Source of the DNA: Serripes groenlandicus
Lineage: Eukaryota > Mollusca > Bivalvia > Cardiida > Cardiidae
DNA length: 64,000 nucleotides
Assembly: GCA_031761405.1 (NCBI GenBank)
Contig: JASEVX010000008.1
Coordinates: 45,181,341 to 45,245,340, forward strand
Reading direction: 5' to 3'
The notes under the pieces are model-generated. The model was not told where the DNA came from. It did not search any database and saw only the letters and a list, made by a program, of their open reading frames with translations. Shown in pieces: positions 45,470 through 56,953 of this stretch (within the stretch, counting starts at the first letter, position 1; each line of letters opens with the position of its first letter). Made by a program: the position numbers and the translations under genes.

Positions 45470-46680
45470 GAGAATAAAATTATACAGTGTTATGTTTAGC
45501 GGAAAAATAAGATTCTACAGTGTTATGGTTAACTAAACAATACGGTTCTACAGTGTTATGCTTAACTAAAATATAAGATTCTACAATTTTATGTTTAACT
45601 AAAATATAAGATTCTACAGTTTTATATTTAACTAAAATATAAGATTCTTCCGTTTTATGTTTAACTAAAATATATGATTCTACAGTTTTATGTTTAACAA
45701 AACTATAAGATTCTACAGTTTTATTTGTAAAATTCTACAGTTTTATGTTTAACTAAACTATAAGATTCTACAGTTTTATGTTTAACTAAACTATAAGATT
45801 CTACAGTTTTATGTTTAACTAAACTATAAGATTCTACAGTTTTATGTTTAACTAAAATATAAGATTCTATAGTTTTATGTTTTCAAAAATATAAGATTCT
45901 ACAGGTTTTTTTATGTTTAACTAAACTATAAGATTCTACAGTTTTATGTTTAACTAAACTATAAGATTTTACAGTTTTATGTTTAACTAAAATATAAGAT
46001 TCTACAGTTTTATGTTTAACTAAACTATAAGATTCTACAGTTTTATGTTTAACTAAAATATAAGATTCTATAGTTTTATGTTTTCAAAAATATAAGATTC
46101 TACAGGTTTTTTTATGTTTAACTAAACTATAAGATTCTACAGTTTTATGTTTAACTAAAATATAAGATTCTACAGTTTTATGTTTAACTAAACTATAAGA
46201 TTCTACAGTTTTATGTTTAACTAAAATATAAGATTCTATAGTTTTATGTTTTCAAAAATATAAGATTCTACAGGTTTTTTTATGTTTAACTAAACTATAA
46301 GATTCTACAGTTTTATGTTTAACTAAAATATAAGATTCTACAGTTTTATGTTTAACTAAAATATAAGATTCTACAGTTTTAAATTTAACTAAAATATAAG
46401 ATTCTACAGTTTTATGTTTAACTAAAATATAATATTCTATAGTTTTAGGTTTAACTAAAATATAAGATACTACAGTGTTTTATTTAACTGAAGTAAGAAA
46501 GATTCTACAGTGCTCTGCTTGACTGAAAAATAAGATTCTACAGTGTTATGTTTAACTGAAAAATGAATTTTTACTCTTTTATGTTAAACTGAAAAATAAG
46601 ATTCTTCTATATTATGTTGAACTGGAAAAAAAGAAATCTACAGTGTAATGATTATCTGAAAAACATTGTTCTACAGTGCA
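45470..46680. repeat. 33-bp minisatellite with higher-order structure
   Basis: About 35 units contain GATTCTACAGTTTTATGTTT and AACTAAAATATAA. A variant block with GTTTTATGTTTTCAAAAATA followed by CTACAGGTTTTTTTATG recurs at about 45865, 46066 and 46234, showing duplication of multi-unit blocks. The flanking units are more diverged than the centre. Confidence 0.9.
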
Positions 46681-46873
46681 ATGCTTCCCCTACATTGAAA
46701 ACATCTTAGGAAACAGATCGAGAAAAAAACAAACGTTGTAAGAACTTCATATTCGTCTATCCTGGCCCATGCGATGTGTACTGCGATCTTCTATGTAAAT
46801 GAAAACTGTATAATCGTAAATTTCGTGCAGGCTTGTCATAAACTAACACAATGTTTTTCTTCGTGCTTTTCAG

Positions 46874-46975
46874 ATCCCAGTTGCCCGGATGTCGATAGTC
46901 TTATTTCCACGATGTTATCCATTGTCATTTGTGACTCGTTATTGTTGAATAAAAATATTTCAATTGAACTCATAG
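46874..46975 (+). other. Candidate 3' UTR exon of GY gene 5
   Basis: The acceptor CTTTTCAG is followed by ATCCCAGTTGCCCGGATG and AATAAA at 46948. It would pair with the donor at 45226 just after the gene 5 stop. There is no direct transcript evidence. An unrelated transcript is possible. Confidence 0.4.
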
Positions 46976-47044
46976 TAGTGCATTTTGTAATTATTTACCC
47001 AGTTGTATAGCGAGCAAAGCGTCAACCTGATGATTCATTTTTAA

Positions 47045-47320
47045 ATGAACCGTTCCACGAGAAAACCAACACTGTGGACTCTGCGTAAAAATTATAATAA
47101 GTATCGACCCGGATAAGCCTAGGCATGACTCGCAGGCTGATCCGGTAGACACTTTTCGCCTCCTGTGGTTTTTCAGTTTCTGGAATTATTAATCGATACC
47201 TCTATTACCCTGAGACGAAATGTGTCGGCCCGGATTAGCCTACGCGGATTGCGCAGGCTGATCTGGGTCGATATATTACGCAGAGCCCATACAGTTGATT
47301 TTCTCGTGGAACGGCCCAAA
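47045..47320. repeat. GAGCCG palindromic MITE
   Basis: Ends are GAACCGTTCCACGAGAAAAC and TTTTCTCGTGGAACGGCCC. It is full length. Confidence 0.8.
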
Positions 47321-47581
47321 TGCATAATGAATCTTATTTTTTAAAACTATTCTAAATTTCGAAGTGACACTCTTTCTGATTGGCTAAATGAGATGGGTAA
47401 GCCAGTTTTCAATTGCGTTACTTCATGAATTTAGAATTATAGCTTAGATCTCATTTAGAATTGTTCCCGGTTGGGATTAAATCTAAGACTTCAAAATGGT
47501 TGTATTGACTCTTTTTGTAATGAACTTGTGACTGGCGCTCATCTTACGATGTCCGTCGCGCTTCGTTGTGGTCAACAACTT

Positions 47582-47810
47582 CTTTAACATATTCAATATT
47601 TTCCCACATACACCAATTCTGCAGAAGACCACTTTGAAAACATACAGGCACAACTATAAGGACAATCTCTATAAATGAAAGTATACTCGTTGAAAAGAGT
47701 TGAACACATTGTGACAAAAGAAGAATTTGCTTATTATGAACAATTTCTTCTTTTGTCACATTTGTTTTGAAACGTGTCTGCTGTAGAGCGTTTGTATATA
47801 TGGAAAAAAG
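47582..47810. repeat. TTAA-1 MITE, diverged
   Basis: TTTTCCCACATACACCAATT, the central GAAGAATTTGCTTATTATG hairpin and a degraded right end are present. Confidence 0.6.
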
Positions 47811-48185
47811 GTTATACCATTAAAAACAACTTTGTCCGCGTAGAAATGATTCACCAGAATGTATGATATTGAGTTTAAATTCTTTGTAAATGTATAAAGG
47901 ATGCACTGGAAATGATTGATTTGATCATTTTTAGTATTTTAACCTTGTTTGAAAATGGAAGTAGAGAATGCTAAACACCGGTTTTGTCCGTAAAGAGTGA
48001 CGGTAACCATTTTCACCTGGTGAGTTCTTTCTTACATGATGCATAATGCATAAGGTATTCCAAGTAAAGATCATTCACAGGAATGTTCTTTTGGTGGACC
48101 GCTTTCAAAAATGTTCAAAAAATAATTATATGTAAAAGTCTGTATTATTTGGTATCGGCGAGGGTTGAAATGACAAATGAGCAAT

Positions 48186-48976
48186 TCAATGACAAAGCCA
48201 AAAGTGTGGACTCTGAGTAATGTATCGACCGGGATCAGCCTAAACATGTCGCACAGTCTAACCTGGACAGAAACTTTCGCCTCCTGTGGATTTTTTGTTT
48301 CAGGAATCATTACTCTATCCTTCTATCCCCTCTGAAACGGAATGTGTCGGCCCGGATTAGCCTGCGCAGGCTGATCTGGTTCTATAAATTACGCAGAGTC
48401 CATAATGTTGATAATACATAGTGTTTTATCACAGAAAATAATTTATATATATATCTGTCCGCCCTTTACTAATCTAATTTAGCTAAAGGGTATAACAGTT
48501 ACCTGTACAACGGGGCCTGTGATTGGCTGGACGCTAAATCTGGCCAAGCCGTCTTTCACCATATATTTATGTGTGATGGTCGAGCTTGGCTGGAAAAGCG
48601 GATTGAAATTCGGCCAATCAGGGGCGCCGTTGTAGAGGTCTGTTAGGCAGTGCTTTTTTTGCACTTTTTCATTTTTACCTTTAGCTTTATCTATTGTTTG
48701 CCAAAATATTTTATCTAAACACACACTTATATACACACATATAATAATATAAATATAAACAGAAAGCGGGATATGCAACAATGAAAAATAAACAAAGAAT
48801 ATCAAAAGTCAAAGATATACCATGATAAAAATATTGAAAAGGTCCAAATATAGTCTACCCCCATAAATAAAAAATAATTGGAGAGAGAACAATAGCTGCT
48901 CGCCAAATGGCTTAATGCCGATAGGCGAGGGTAAACAAAATACATATATGATGTTGATTTTCTCGTGGAACGGCTC
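48186..48976. repeat. GAGCCG palindromic MITE split by an insertion
   Basis: The main part (48186-48412) and its terminal piece (48951-48976, TTTTCTCGTGGAACGGCTC) are separated by about 540 bp. ATGTTGAT is present at 48405-48412 and 48951-48958. Confidence 0.7.
48413..48958. mobile_element. Unclassified 538-bp insertion with 8-bp target duplication
   Basis: It is flanked by ATGTTGAT on each side. It contains an imperfect palindrome (about 48497-48650) with arms ACAACGGGGCC and GGCGCCGTTGT. No coding sequence is seen. The ends are not inverted repeats of each other. Confidence 0.55.
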
Positions 48977-49349
48977 AAACGAATTACATGTTCTAGGGAT
49001 CGTTGGATTTATTATAAATTAATTTATGTATTTTTATAATCCATTTACATTTAAGTCCGTAATAAAATCACATCAAGAAAACAACACTGCACTGCTCGTA
49101 TAGATAGATCCGTTCCAGGCAATTTTTAATACGATATGTTCAAATCTCCATATGTTCTAGTTATCGCAAGTCCACTGTATGCATATAGTCCAAACTTAGC
49201 ATCATCGTCTGGAAGTACTGATATAATTTCATATTTGCTTCTTGGTGACTGACGCTACAAGTCGATGATGTACCTGTTATATGTGCCGCACCATCTCTCT
49301 TATAATCCGGGACGTCTGTTAGGCTGTTTGGGACGAGTACGGCGACGAG

Positions 49350-50018
49350 GTGGTCACCAACCCGATGACAGCTGATGGGTGGAATGAGGTTGCTGCAGGC
49401 TACTGCAGCCGATGGAACTTTCACCATGTGCTAGGTGTCACCATGTGCCTTGGATGGCAAGCACATACACATCCGGTGTCCTGCCCACGGAGGGTCACAG
49501 TTCGGCATCTACAAGGATACCACCCCATTGTGCTCCTAGCCCTCGGTGATGCGAACTTCAGGTTCCTGTGGGCCCAAGTCGGTACCCCATGGGCAGCATC
49601 TGATGCCCAGCTGTGGAACGAGTCGGCTCTGCGAGATGCGGTCATCTCCAACTCCATCGGCATCCCCGAACCTGTACCTCTGTCTGCCGACGTCCGTCAG
49701 ATGCCGTATTTTATCATCGGGCACAACGCATTTGCCCTCAACGGGTGGATGATGAAGCTCATCGCTGCTACTCCTCTGGAAGGAAACGAGCGGGTCTTCA
49801 ACTATCGCTTTTCTCGTGCCAGACGATTTGTGGAGAAATCCTTTGGCATACTTGCCAACCGCTGCGGCCGCCTCCTCACAGCCCTCCGACGGCCTGCGCA
49901 GATGATGGTGCAATTGGCGACCGATAGAGAGTATCACAACCTCATCCCCGGCTCGTGTACAGATGATTCTGTTCTGGATGATTTAGAGAGGCGGCTGTAC
50001 GCGCTACAACACCAGTAG
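49350..50018 (+). pseudogene. Harbinger-type transposase remnant
   Basis: The 222-residue frame matches the C-terminal half of DDE_Tnp_4 transposases. It has ADGWNEVAAGYCSRWNFHHV, then GYHPIVLLALGDANFRFLWA, then a segment reading FIIGHNAFALNGWMMK, then NYRFSRARRFVEKSFGILAN. The region that should carry the first catalytic Asp is scrambled after WNFHHVLG. The second Asp, expected in a GD-type motif, is replaced by His-Asn. The Glu of VEKSFG is kept. The N-terminal domain is absent. Its GC content is higher than the surroundings, as expected of a fairly recent coding insertion. It is an inactive relic. Confidence 0.85.
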
Positions 50019-50389
50019 GGCGGCGAAGAGACAGAGACTGTATCTAAAGCTCTATTATAACCGGGTCGGTGCCATGGCAGTGGCGTATGGTGCAGTGATG
50101 GTGCGGTGCAATGCTTGTTAATTATAACAGTGGGGTCACCATTTCATAAACTTATTTGACCTTTATGTATTTATGTGTCCTATTAAGGACAAAGAAATGA
50201 ATGTTTGTGAAATAAAGGTAAATAAATTAATGGTATAATAAATCAATTAATATCTCTTGGACCTTTAATGTTTTAATCTTAGCACACCTATAAATGAAGG
50301 TGAAACAATTAAATGTCCAATAAAGGTCAAATAAATATAGATGTAAGAAATAAATTTATGTTCAAAATGCCAATGGCGATTGTGGACGT

Positions 50390-50700
50390 CACCACTTCTA
50401 TCCGCAAGGCATGCGCAACAGTCCGTATCTGAAGGTAGAAAGTATCTGAAGGTAGAAAAAGGTAATGGAAGGTAAGTAATCCGTATCTATCCGTATCTAT
50501 CCGCATCGTGTCAATTCAAAGGGAACCTATCTAACCGCTGACATCCGCATTTATCCCCAACCATCCTTTTCTATCCGCATCTATAGGTATTCATCAAGAA
50601 AATAGGCCGTGCCCACAAATTCTGCGGAAGACTGCGGATTTTATCTGCAACTATCCGCCCTATCCGCAATGTGTGCATCTGACTAGGCCATAACCCTGAC
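50390..50700. repeat. TATCCGCA-word subterminal region of the Harbinger remnant
   Basis: Many copies of TATCCGCA, TCCGTATCTA and related words lie downstream of the transposase remnant, like the TGCGTG-rich ends of the 7236 element. No clear left counterpart was found. Confidence 0.5.
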
Positions 50701-51600
50701 TTTACTCCATTGCAATGTGGTAATATTTATCAAAGAGATTCTGGGCCTCCTTTGCTCTTTGGTCATTTTTACCTGTCTATTTATATTTTCACTTTGGGCT
50801 AATAATACACGTTATTCCCATCGGAAACGAATGTGTGACGTCCTGAAACGAAAATGCATAGTTAAATGTTATAAAAGCGTGTGTGCACTGGTCAACGGAT
50901 TAAAACTTCCCATAAGTTAATCCTGAATGTAATATGACTCGACAATATCAATTTTGTGAAAGTTTTATTGTTGCGTATTTGATTTTTTTTTATCTAATTT
51001 GTGAAAATATCATTATTATTATTATGTTGTACATATATTTTATCAATTTAGTGATTAGTTTTTACTGAAATATACATAGAAAGATATAAATATATGACTT
51101 CCAGTTTATATTCTTTTGAAACGCAAATAAATCACAGCTATTTATATGAACGTCCCTCCGCGAGAACCAATCATAAGGCTTTGACATTTATAAAAGAGTT
51201 TGTTTTGAGCTGATCAAAGGATTAAAACATTAAATAGGTTATTCCAATATACACAGTTAATCAAACTGTTATACTAGTCAACAATGCAGACTTACATCAC
51301 AGCTATTCATATGTACGTAGATCTGCGAATACCAACTTCAGTTGTATGCGACCAATTCAGATCCATATCAGCGTTGGACATCCGCGCCTTCTAAACTGGC
51401 ACTGTACTGATAAGTTTATTAAGAAATTATTGGGGAAAAAAACAGTTTCTATTTGAATCCATTTGCTGCTCTCACACAGTCCCGAATATCCTTGCGATTA
51501 TGAAAATATTTTCTTCGACAAAAATCGAGAAGAATGGACAGGAAAATTAGCGCAGTTACTCTGGCAGATATACGTTTACATGTGCAATAATTACGCTAGT
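50701..51600. other. Intergenic, nothing recognised
   Basis: AT-rich sequence without a convincing gene. A 67-codon frame near 50717 starts with a hydrophobic stretch but has no splice context or second copy. Confidence 0.4.
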
Positions 51601-51632
51601 GTTGTTTTCATGGAGCACCGCTGATATCTTTA

Positions 51633-51728
51633 CAGATCACAATACACCAAATAAATTCCTTCTTTGCTTCCATGTATACTTCTTAGTTATTACCTTTAAA
51701 ATAATTCAAAGGAAATGGGGGAGGGGGT

Positions 51729-51777
<49 letters not shown>

Positions 51778-52077
51778 CAGCATTATGCAAGAAAGAACTC
51801 GCTCCGTGAAGATGGTGACCGTCATTTTGAATACAATCGAGCTAGGTTGAAACTGGGTTTCCACATTCTCTACTTTCACTTTCACACAATGTCAAAATAC
51901 CTAAAATTATCAAATCAAACTATTCCAGTGCATCCTATACATGTTTATAAAGAATTTACACCTATTGTCATATATTCAATGCAGTCCGTGAAAGATGTAC
52001 AACTATTTCTAGGCAAACAAAGTTCTTTTAGGGACTACTTTACCTGGCCCGCGGATGTATTTGGCGTAAATTGACAT
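51633..52077 (+). repeat. Paralogous repeat copy 1, with poly-G tract
   Basis: It is homologous to 59628-60052 (shared CTAAATAAATTCCTTCTTTG-like start, TATGCAAGAAAGAA, and TTGGCGTAA-TTTGACAT-like end). A G run of about 46 bases at 51731-51776 occurs only in this copy. Confidence 0.7.
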
Positions 52078-53079
52078 ACAAAAAGGTTAGAATCATGTCG
52101 ATCTTGTTGAATAATATGTTTCAATGCAGATTTGTCTGGTCAACGGTGACAACAATGGTTAACGGAAATTACATTCGGTTAAACGGCGGTTAATCGGTCA
52201 ACTCTTGGATTATAAGAGGCCGTGATTCATTTAAACAGGCTTAATTGGGGTTGGCCATTGCTGGCGCCACTAGAAAACGCCCATCTTGGCTCAGCAGTCA
52301 GTGATAATCTTTCGCCCCTACATGGTTTGATTATGCTTTCATATTTTCAGAGGTTGACTTTCGATGTGAATTTAATGAGTTATTGCTGCCTGGCTCAGCG
52401 TCAGATCTGATCACCAAACCAGTCTAAGTCTCCACATTGTTAAATGACATTTTTACATTTCCAGAGGTTGACGTTCAGTGTGATTTGACTGAATTATGAC
52501 TGCCAGGATTTGCGTTTTAGCGTCAGAGCTTGTACAATTATATGACGGTTGTCTATTTCAATGAAGGTGTAAATGCGCTTTATAACTCACTGTATAGACG
52601 TTATTGCGGAGTTATTCATCAATAAAATACAGCAGTCAGCGACTTTTCAGATGTTTGGAAATAAATGATGTGGGATCAGATCCTTTATCTTATTAACAAT
52701 TTCCGACTGAACATTTATTCGTACATGTGTTACAAACTAGTACTAGGACACGCACTGTTCTTTGCCAACGGGAATATCATCCTGACCGCCGAAGCGGGGA
52801 TCGAGCCCGGAACGTACGGTCCCAAATATCCCACCCTCATCACTCGACCACTGTTGATTCATCACAAATCGGCCAGTCGATCTGGTTATATACCAGCAGT
52901 TCATTCAATGATATACAACGTACGTAAGGCAACGAACTGTTACAAGCCGTAATCTTCCAAACTGTTTCCAACCGCCACGGCGGTGTAGTGGCAGAGCGCA
53001 CGTCTCTGTTGAGGGAGTTCGCTACTTTTTACGACATTTAAATTCATATATTTGTAATATATTTATATGACTAAATGTT

Positions 53080-53333
53080 TACATCCTTCTTCAAGAGAGC
53101 ATCTAATCGATGGTTTAATGACAGAGCGTCCGCCTCGGGTGTGGGAGGTCGCTGGTTCGACCCCAGGTCAGGTCGTACCAGAGAATTTAAAACTGGTAGT
53201 AATGGCTTTTCCTTCTTGGCGCTCATAATTGTTGGATTACATAACGGCTTACTCACTGGTGTCAAGATAAACGGACCTACAGTACTGGTAACTTACCAAG
53301 GAAACCCAGTGGTATAACTGAAATACTGTTGAA
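53080..53333 (+). repeat. SINE, family A
   Basis: The head TAATGACAGAGCGTCCGCCTC and GGTTCGACCCCAGGTCAGGT is followed by CTTGGCGCTCATAATTGTTG and the tail, which runs into (GACA)n. Confidence 0.75.
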
Positions 53334-53335
53334 AG

Positions 53336-53620
53336 ACAGACAGACAGACAGACATAACATTTTATTGTTGACGTATACAAAGTACATTGTCTAAAAAACA
53401 TACATATACATACAATATACATGACAGGAAAATACAAACAAACATGATTTATTTGGAATTTATAGGATGATTGAATTAAACATGAATTTAACATGAGAAT
53501 TATATAAACGTTGTGAGGATGAGCAATGTATAAATATGGGAGTGTTATTTGGAAGCAAAACACATTGAACAATTGTTCCTAAATTTAAAAATTTACAGCG
53601 GCGTTGAACACCATGCCGAC
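53336..53620 (-). mobile_element. Possible LINE 3' end
   Basis: Read on the minus strand, sequence ends CAATAAAATGTTATGTCTG(TCTG)n, as in LINE 3' tails, abutting the SINE. No coding part is visible. Confidence 0.35.
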
Positions 53621-53844
53621 AAATTAATTATTCTTTTTTGAAGAATGTAATGCACCGTTACACACCGTGAGGTTCCAAACTGCCCAAATGAACGCAAGGT
53701 AAATGTACCTCGCTGACGAACCGTTTTAATCCTGTTAATTGGATCAGGGGGTTAATTCAAGGTTATAAAAAAGAACACAAATCGTCTACTAATAATGGTG
53801 TTCATATACCGTGGTCAATGTGATAAGATGTCTCTGTATCCGTA

Positions 53845-54370
53845 GTGTTGATTGATTGATTGATTTATTTATTAATTGATTGGTTAATTGATTAATTTGG
53901 GTGAAAAAGGCCGTTTTCAACAATGTTTAGTCATTTCATGTGACCAGTTCGCACTCCCGAGAGTTCCACCTGTTTTTTACACAAGAACTCTACCAACCGT
54001 CTTAACTCTTTCAGCGCCGAATTGTTTAAAGTAGACTCTTCCATGTCCAAAATCGGGCGTCTCCATTTCTCATGTAATAAAAGTTTGGACTATTTTGGTA
54101 ACTAAAAGGCAAACACTGCTGATTTCAGGTGAGACAGCTCGTTACGAGCTGACTCACCTGAATCTGTATTGTTTGCAAAAACCTCAATATTGCCTTTGGC
54201 GCTGAAAGAGTTAAGAAGCAACTGACTGCTTTAACATACATGTATATACTGTTAGCTCATTGACGCTTGTAACATTGACTTATTAAGTCAAACGTCTGAA
54301 ACGTCTGAAAGAATGTTAAACGAACTGGGGTTCGAACTCACAACCTTTTGATAGACAGCCCTGCTATTAT
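53845..54370 (-). repeat. SINE, family C, split by a TTAA-2 MITE
   Basis: The tail and part of the body (53845-54001) and the remaining body and head (54215-54370, GGGGTTCGAACTCACAACC) flank the MITE. Confidence 0.65.
54006..54210. repeat. TTAA-2 MITE, intact
   Basis: It is flanked by TTAA at 54002 and 54211, with ends CTCTTTCAGCGCC and GGCGCTGAAAGAG and the central palindrome AGCTCGTTACGAGCT. It is nested in a SINE. Confidence 0.85.
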
Positions 54371-54844
54371 AGTAGCCCTGTCCCACATACAGCCGCAGTG
54401 CATACAAAGCGCATCTGCAACAGAATACTTTTGCAAATATCATGGTTAAAGTATAATGATAAATTTCTCTTTTTTTCCCACTATTGTTTCAACTCCCTTC
54501 ATAAAGAATTATTTCATGTTTAAGGTTTTTTCACGTGTGTACCTATATACCAACTGCTGCTACATATTTGAGGTTAAAAGGACCTTATATTGACGGGAAT
54601 AGGTTATTGATGCATATATATGTTTACGAAGGTTTATAAGAAATCTGAATTATAAGAAATCTGGTATATCCTTAATTGACTGAATCACTGGACAGAAGCG
54701 TTTTCTTGTGTCACGGTTTAAATTATACACAGATTAGCATAACAATATTGATCCCCGTCGTCAGAAGAAAATACTACCAGGACCTTCCGAAAACGCGAAA
54801 CGTCAGTTAAACCTTCTTTATCTAGTCTTTCAAACGTTAATAAC

Positions 54845-55068
54845 CCTTTCCCCTATACAGAAAATGTGCAGTAGACGAATTTGGAAACATCTTGGCATAA
54901 GTATGGAAACTTTCTATAAATGAATTCATAATTATTGAACATAATTGAAAACATAATGGCAAAAGGAGAAATTGCTCATTTTGAGCAATTTTTCCTTTTG
55001 TCACAATGTTTTCAAAAATCGTCTGCTGCAGAGGCGTCAGAAAGCGTCTGTATGTGGAAAGGTGATAA
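54845..55068. repeat. TTAA-1 MITE
   Basis: It starts CCCTTTCCCCTATACAGAAA, with a perfect central hairpin GGAGAAATTGCTC, and the right end TATGTGGAAAGG. Confidence 0.75.
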
Positions 55069-55169
55069 CACGCAAGCGATGGACTAGAACATATTCATTA
55101 AAGCATGTTTCAATTCTTGACTTAATGAAGGCCCGATAGCCTGTGGTATCATTTGTACGTGATAATTTG

Positions 55170-55935
55170 TTTGCTTTGTTTTACGCCGCTTTCGACAGTA
55201 TTTTCTGGTTTAAATTACCGGTAAAGGTTACGATATTTCCTGGTTTAAATTACCGGTAAATGTAACGATATTTCCTGGTTTAAATTAACGGTACAGGTTA
55301 CAGTATTTCCTGGTTTAAATTTACGGTAAATGTAACAATATTTCCTGGTTTAAATTACCAGTAAAGGTTACGATATTTCCTGTTTTAAATTACCGGTAAA
55401 GGTTACAATACTTCCTGGTTTAAATTAACGGTACAGGTTACAGTATTTCCTGATTTAAATTACCGGTAAATGTAACGATATTTCCTGGTTTAAATAACCG
55501 GTCCAAGTTACAATATTTCCTGGTTTAAATAACCGGTACAGGTTACAATATTTCCTGGTTTAAATAACCGGTACAGGTTACAGTATTTCCTAATTTAAAT
55601 TACCGGTACAAGTTACAGTATTTCCTGATTTAAATTACCGGTACAGGTTACAGTATTTCCTGATTTAAATTACCGGTACAGGTTACAATATTTCCTGATT
55701 TAAATTACCGGTACATGTTACAGTATTTCCTGGTTGTTTAAATTACCGGTACATGTTACAGTATTTCCTGGTTGTTTAAATTACCGGTACAACCTGTATT
55801 ATTGAACCTGACACCGATTCATTAGTCATAATACTATACCCGCACTCCTGAATGGAAGCCAATGTAGGGAGTCATTACCTGTTTTATTAGTATTTACTAT
55901 AACTTTCAAAGTCTTTGGTATGACCCGACCGGTTA
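55170..55935 (-). repeat. SINE, family A, expanded by an internal 35-bp minisatellite
   Basis: The SINE tail (TTTTACGCCGCTTTCGACAG) is at the left, then about 17 units of TATTTCCTGGTTTAAATTAC plus CGGTACAGGTTACAG, then the SINE body (CTGACACCGATTCATTAGTC) and head (GACCCGACCGG). The unit resembles the SINE stretch GTTTCCTGGGTAAGTTACCAG. Confidence 0.8.
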
Positions 55936-56204
55936 TTATAATATTTGTGATTATAATATTTGTGATTATAATATTATTCCTGCGTCTACTTAAATAAACG
56001 GGACACGCCTCGCGAAAATTGAACTTTGGGTCGTTGGGGCCGGGGGTATTGCTGCAATCAACGGTCGTATTTCAAACGTGTATGACTAGTCAATGCTTAT
56101 GGGATTTGATGGCGAACAGGGAAGATCCTGAATTTACTAAGAATAGGCGCAGGTTTATCTTGATCTCCACCGATAGGATCGCGTACTTCCGAAGGTCTTT
56201 TATG

Positions 56205-56425
56205 AAGGTAGGATCCGCCGCATGGTTGGTGTCAGGGATCTGGAACCGGGGGTTCGGGCTCGATCCCCAATCGCGGAGCAACGGTTATGGCGGAATACCC
56301 TTTGACAAGGTACATTTCCTAGCCTTGTTCTGGTGGTTTTTTTACCCAGGGTTCATGAACAAGTGAACTGTCGCAGTGATATAACTGAAATATTATTGAA
56401 AACGGCTTAAAACACCTATGAAACA
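56205..56425 (+). repeat. SINE, family B
   Basis: CATGGTTGGTGTCAGGGATC and GGGCTCGATCCCCAATCGC are followed by the tail ATATTATTGAAAACGGCTTA. The open frame across it is not a gene. Confidence 0.7.
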
Positions 56426-56732
56426 AAACAAACGTTTGTGAAGGTCGTTTATCTCGTGGCGTTGGCCCAATTATTTCTACAGTGGAAAATAATTGAAAAA
56501 GTACCCCACAAAAGATTGAATGTATATATTTGAAAACCCTGATATTGGAAACTCATATTTCAATGGCGACATTCTTTAAGGCTATTGATAAAATTACCAT
56601 TAGCAGTTAAAAATGGATTTGTGTCATTCGTAATTGCTTTTTACAACTTCTTGTTAAAATAAATTCAGTTGTATGGACTAGAACGTGTGTTCATTTTAAC
56701 TTTAATATATAAATAAGGTAAAGGTGTTTTAA

Positions 56733-56953
56733 CCCTTTCCCACCTACATCCATTCTGTAGCAGACAACTTTGAAAACGTTAGTTACAAAAACCTGAAAAT
56801 CTCCATTAAAGGTAGCTTAATTGTTAAATAAAAATGAAAACATTGTTGCCAAAGGAGAAACTGCTCATCATGAGCAATTTCACATTTGGCCATAATGTTT
56901 TCAAAAGTCGTCTAGTGCTATTGCGTCAAAATGCGTCTGCAGGTGGGAAAGGG
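56733..56953. repeat. TTAA-1 MITE, intact
   Basis: 221 bp flanked by TTAA at 56729 and 56954, ends CCCTTTCCCACCTACATCC and GCAGGTGGGAAAGGG, centre hairpin CTGCTCATCATGAGCA. It is one of the best preserved copies. Confidence 0.85.

Noticed and set aside
49536..49937. Antisense and alternate frames over the second Harbinger relic
   Set aside because: The recognisable DDE_Tnp_4 motifs are on the plus frame 49350-50018; the others are shadows.
51599..52074. Frames with poly-glycine
   Set aside because: The glycine comes from a G homopolymer in a non-coding repeat; the paralogue at 59628 has no such frame.
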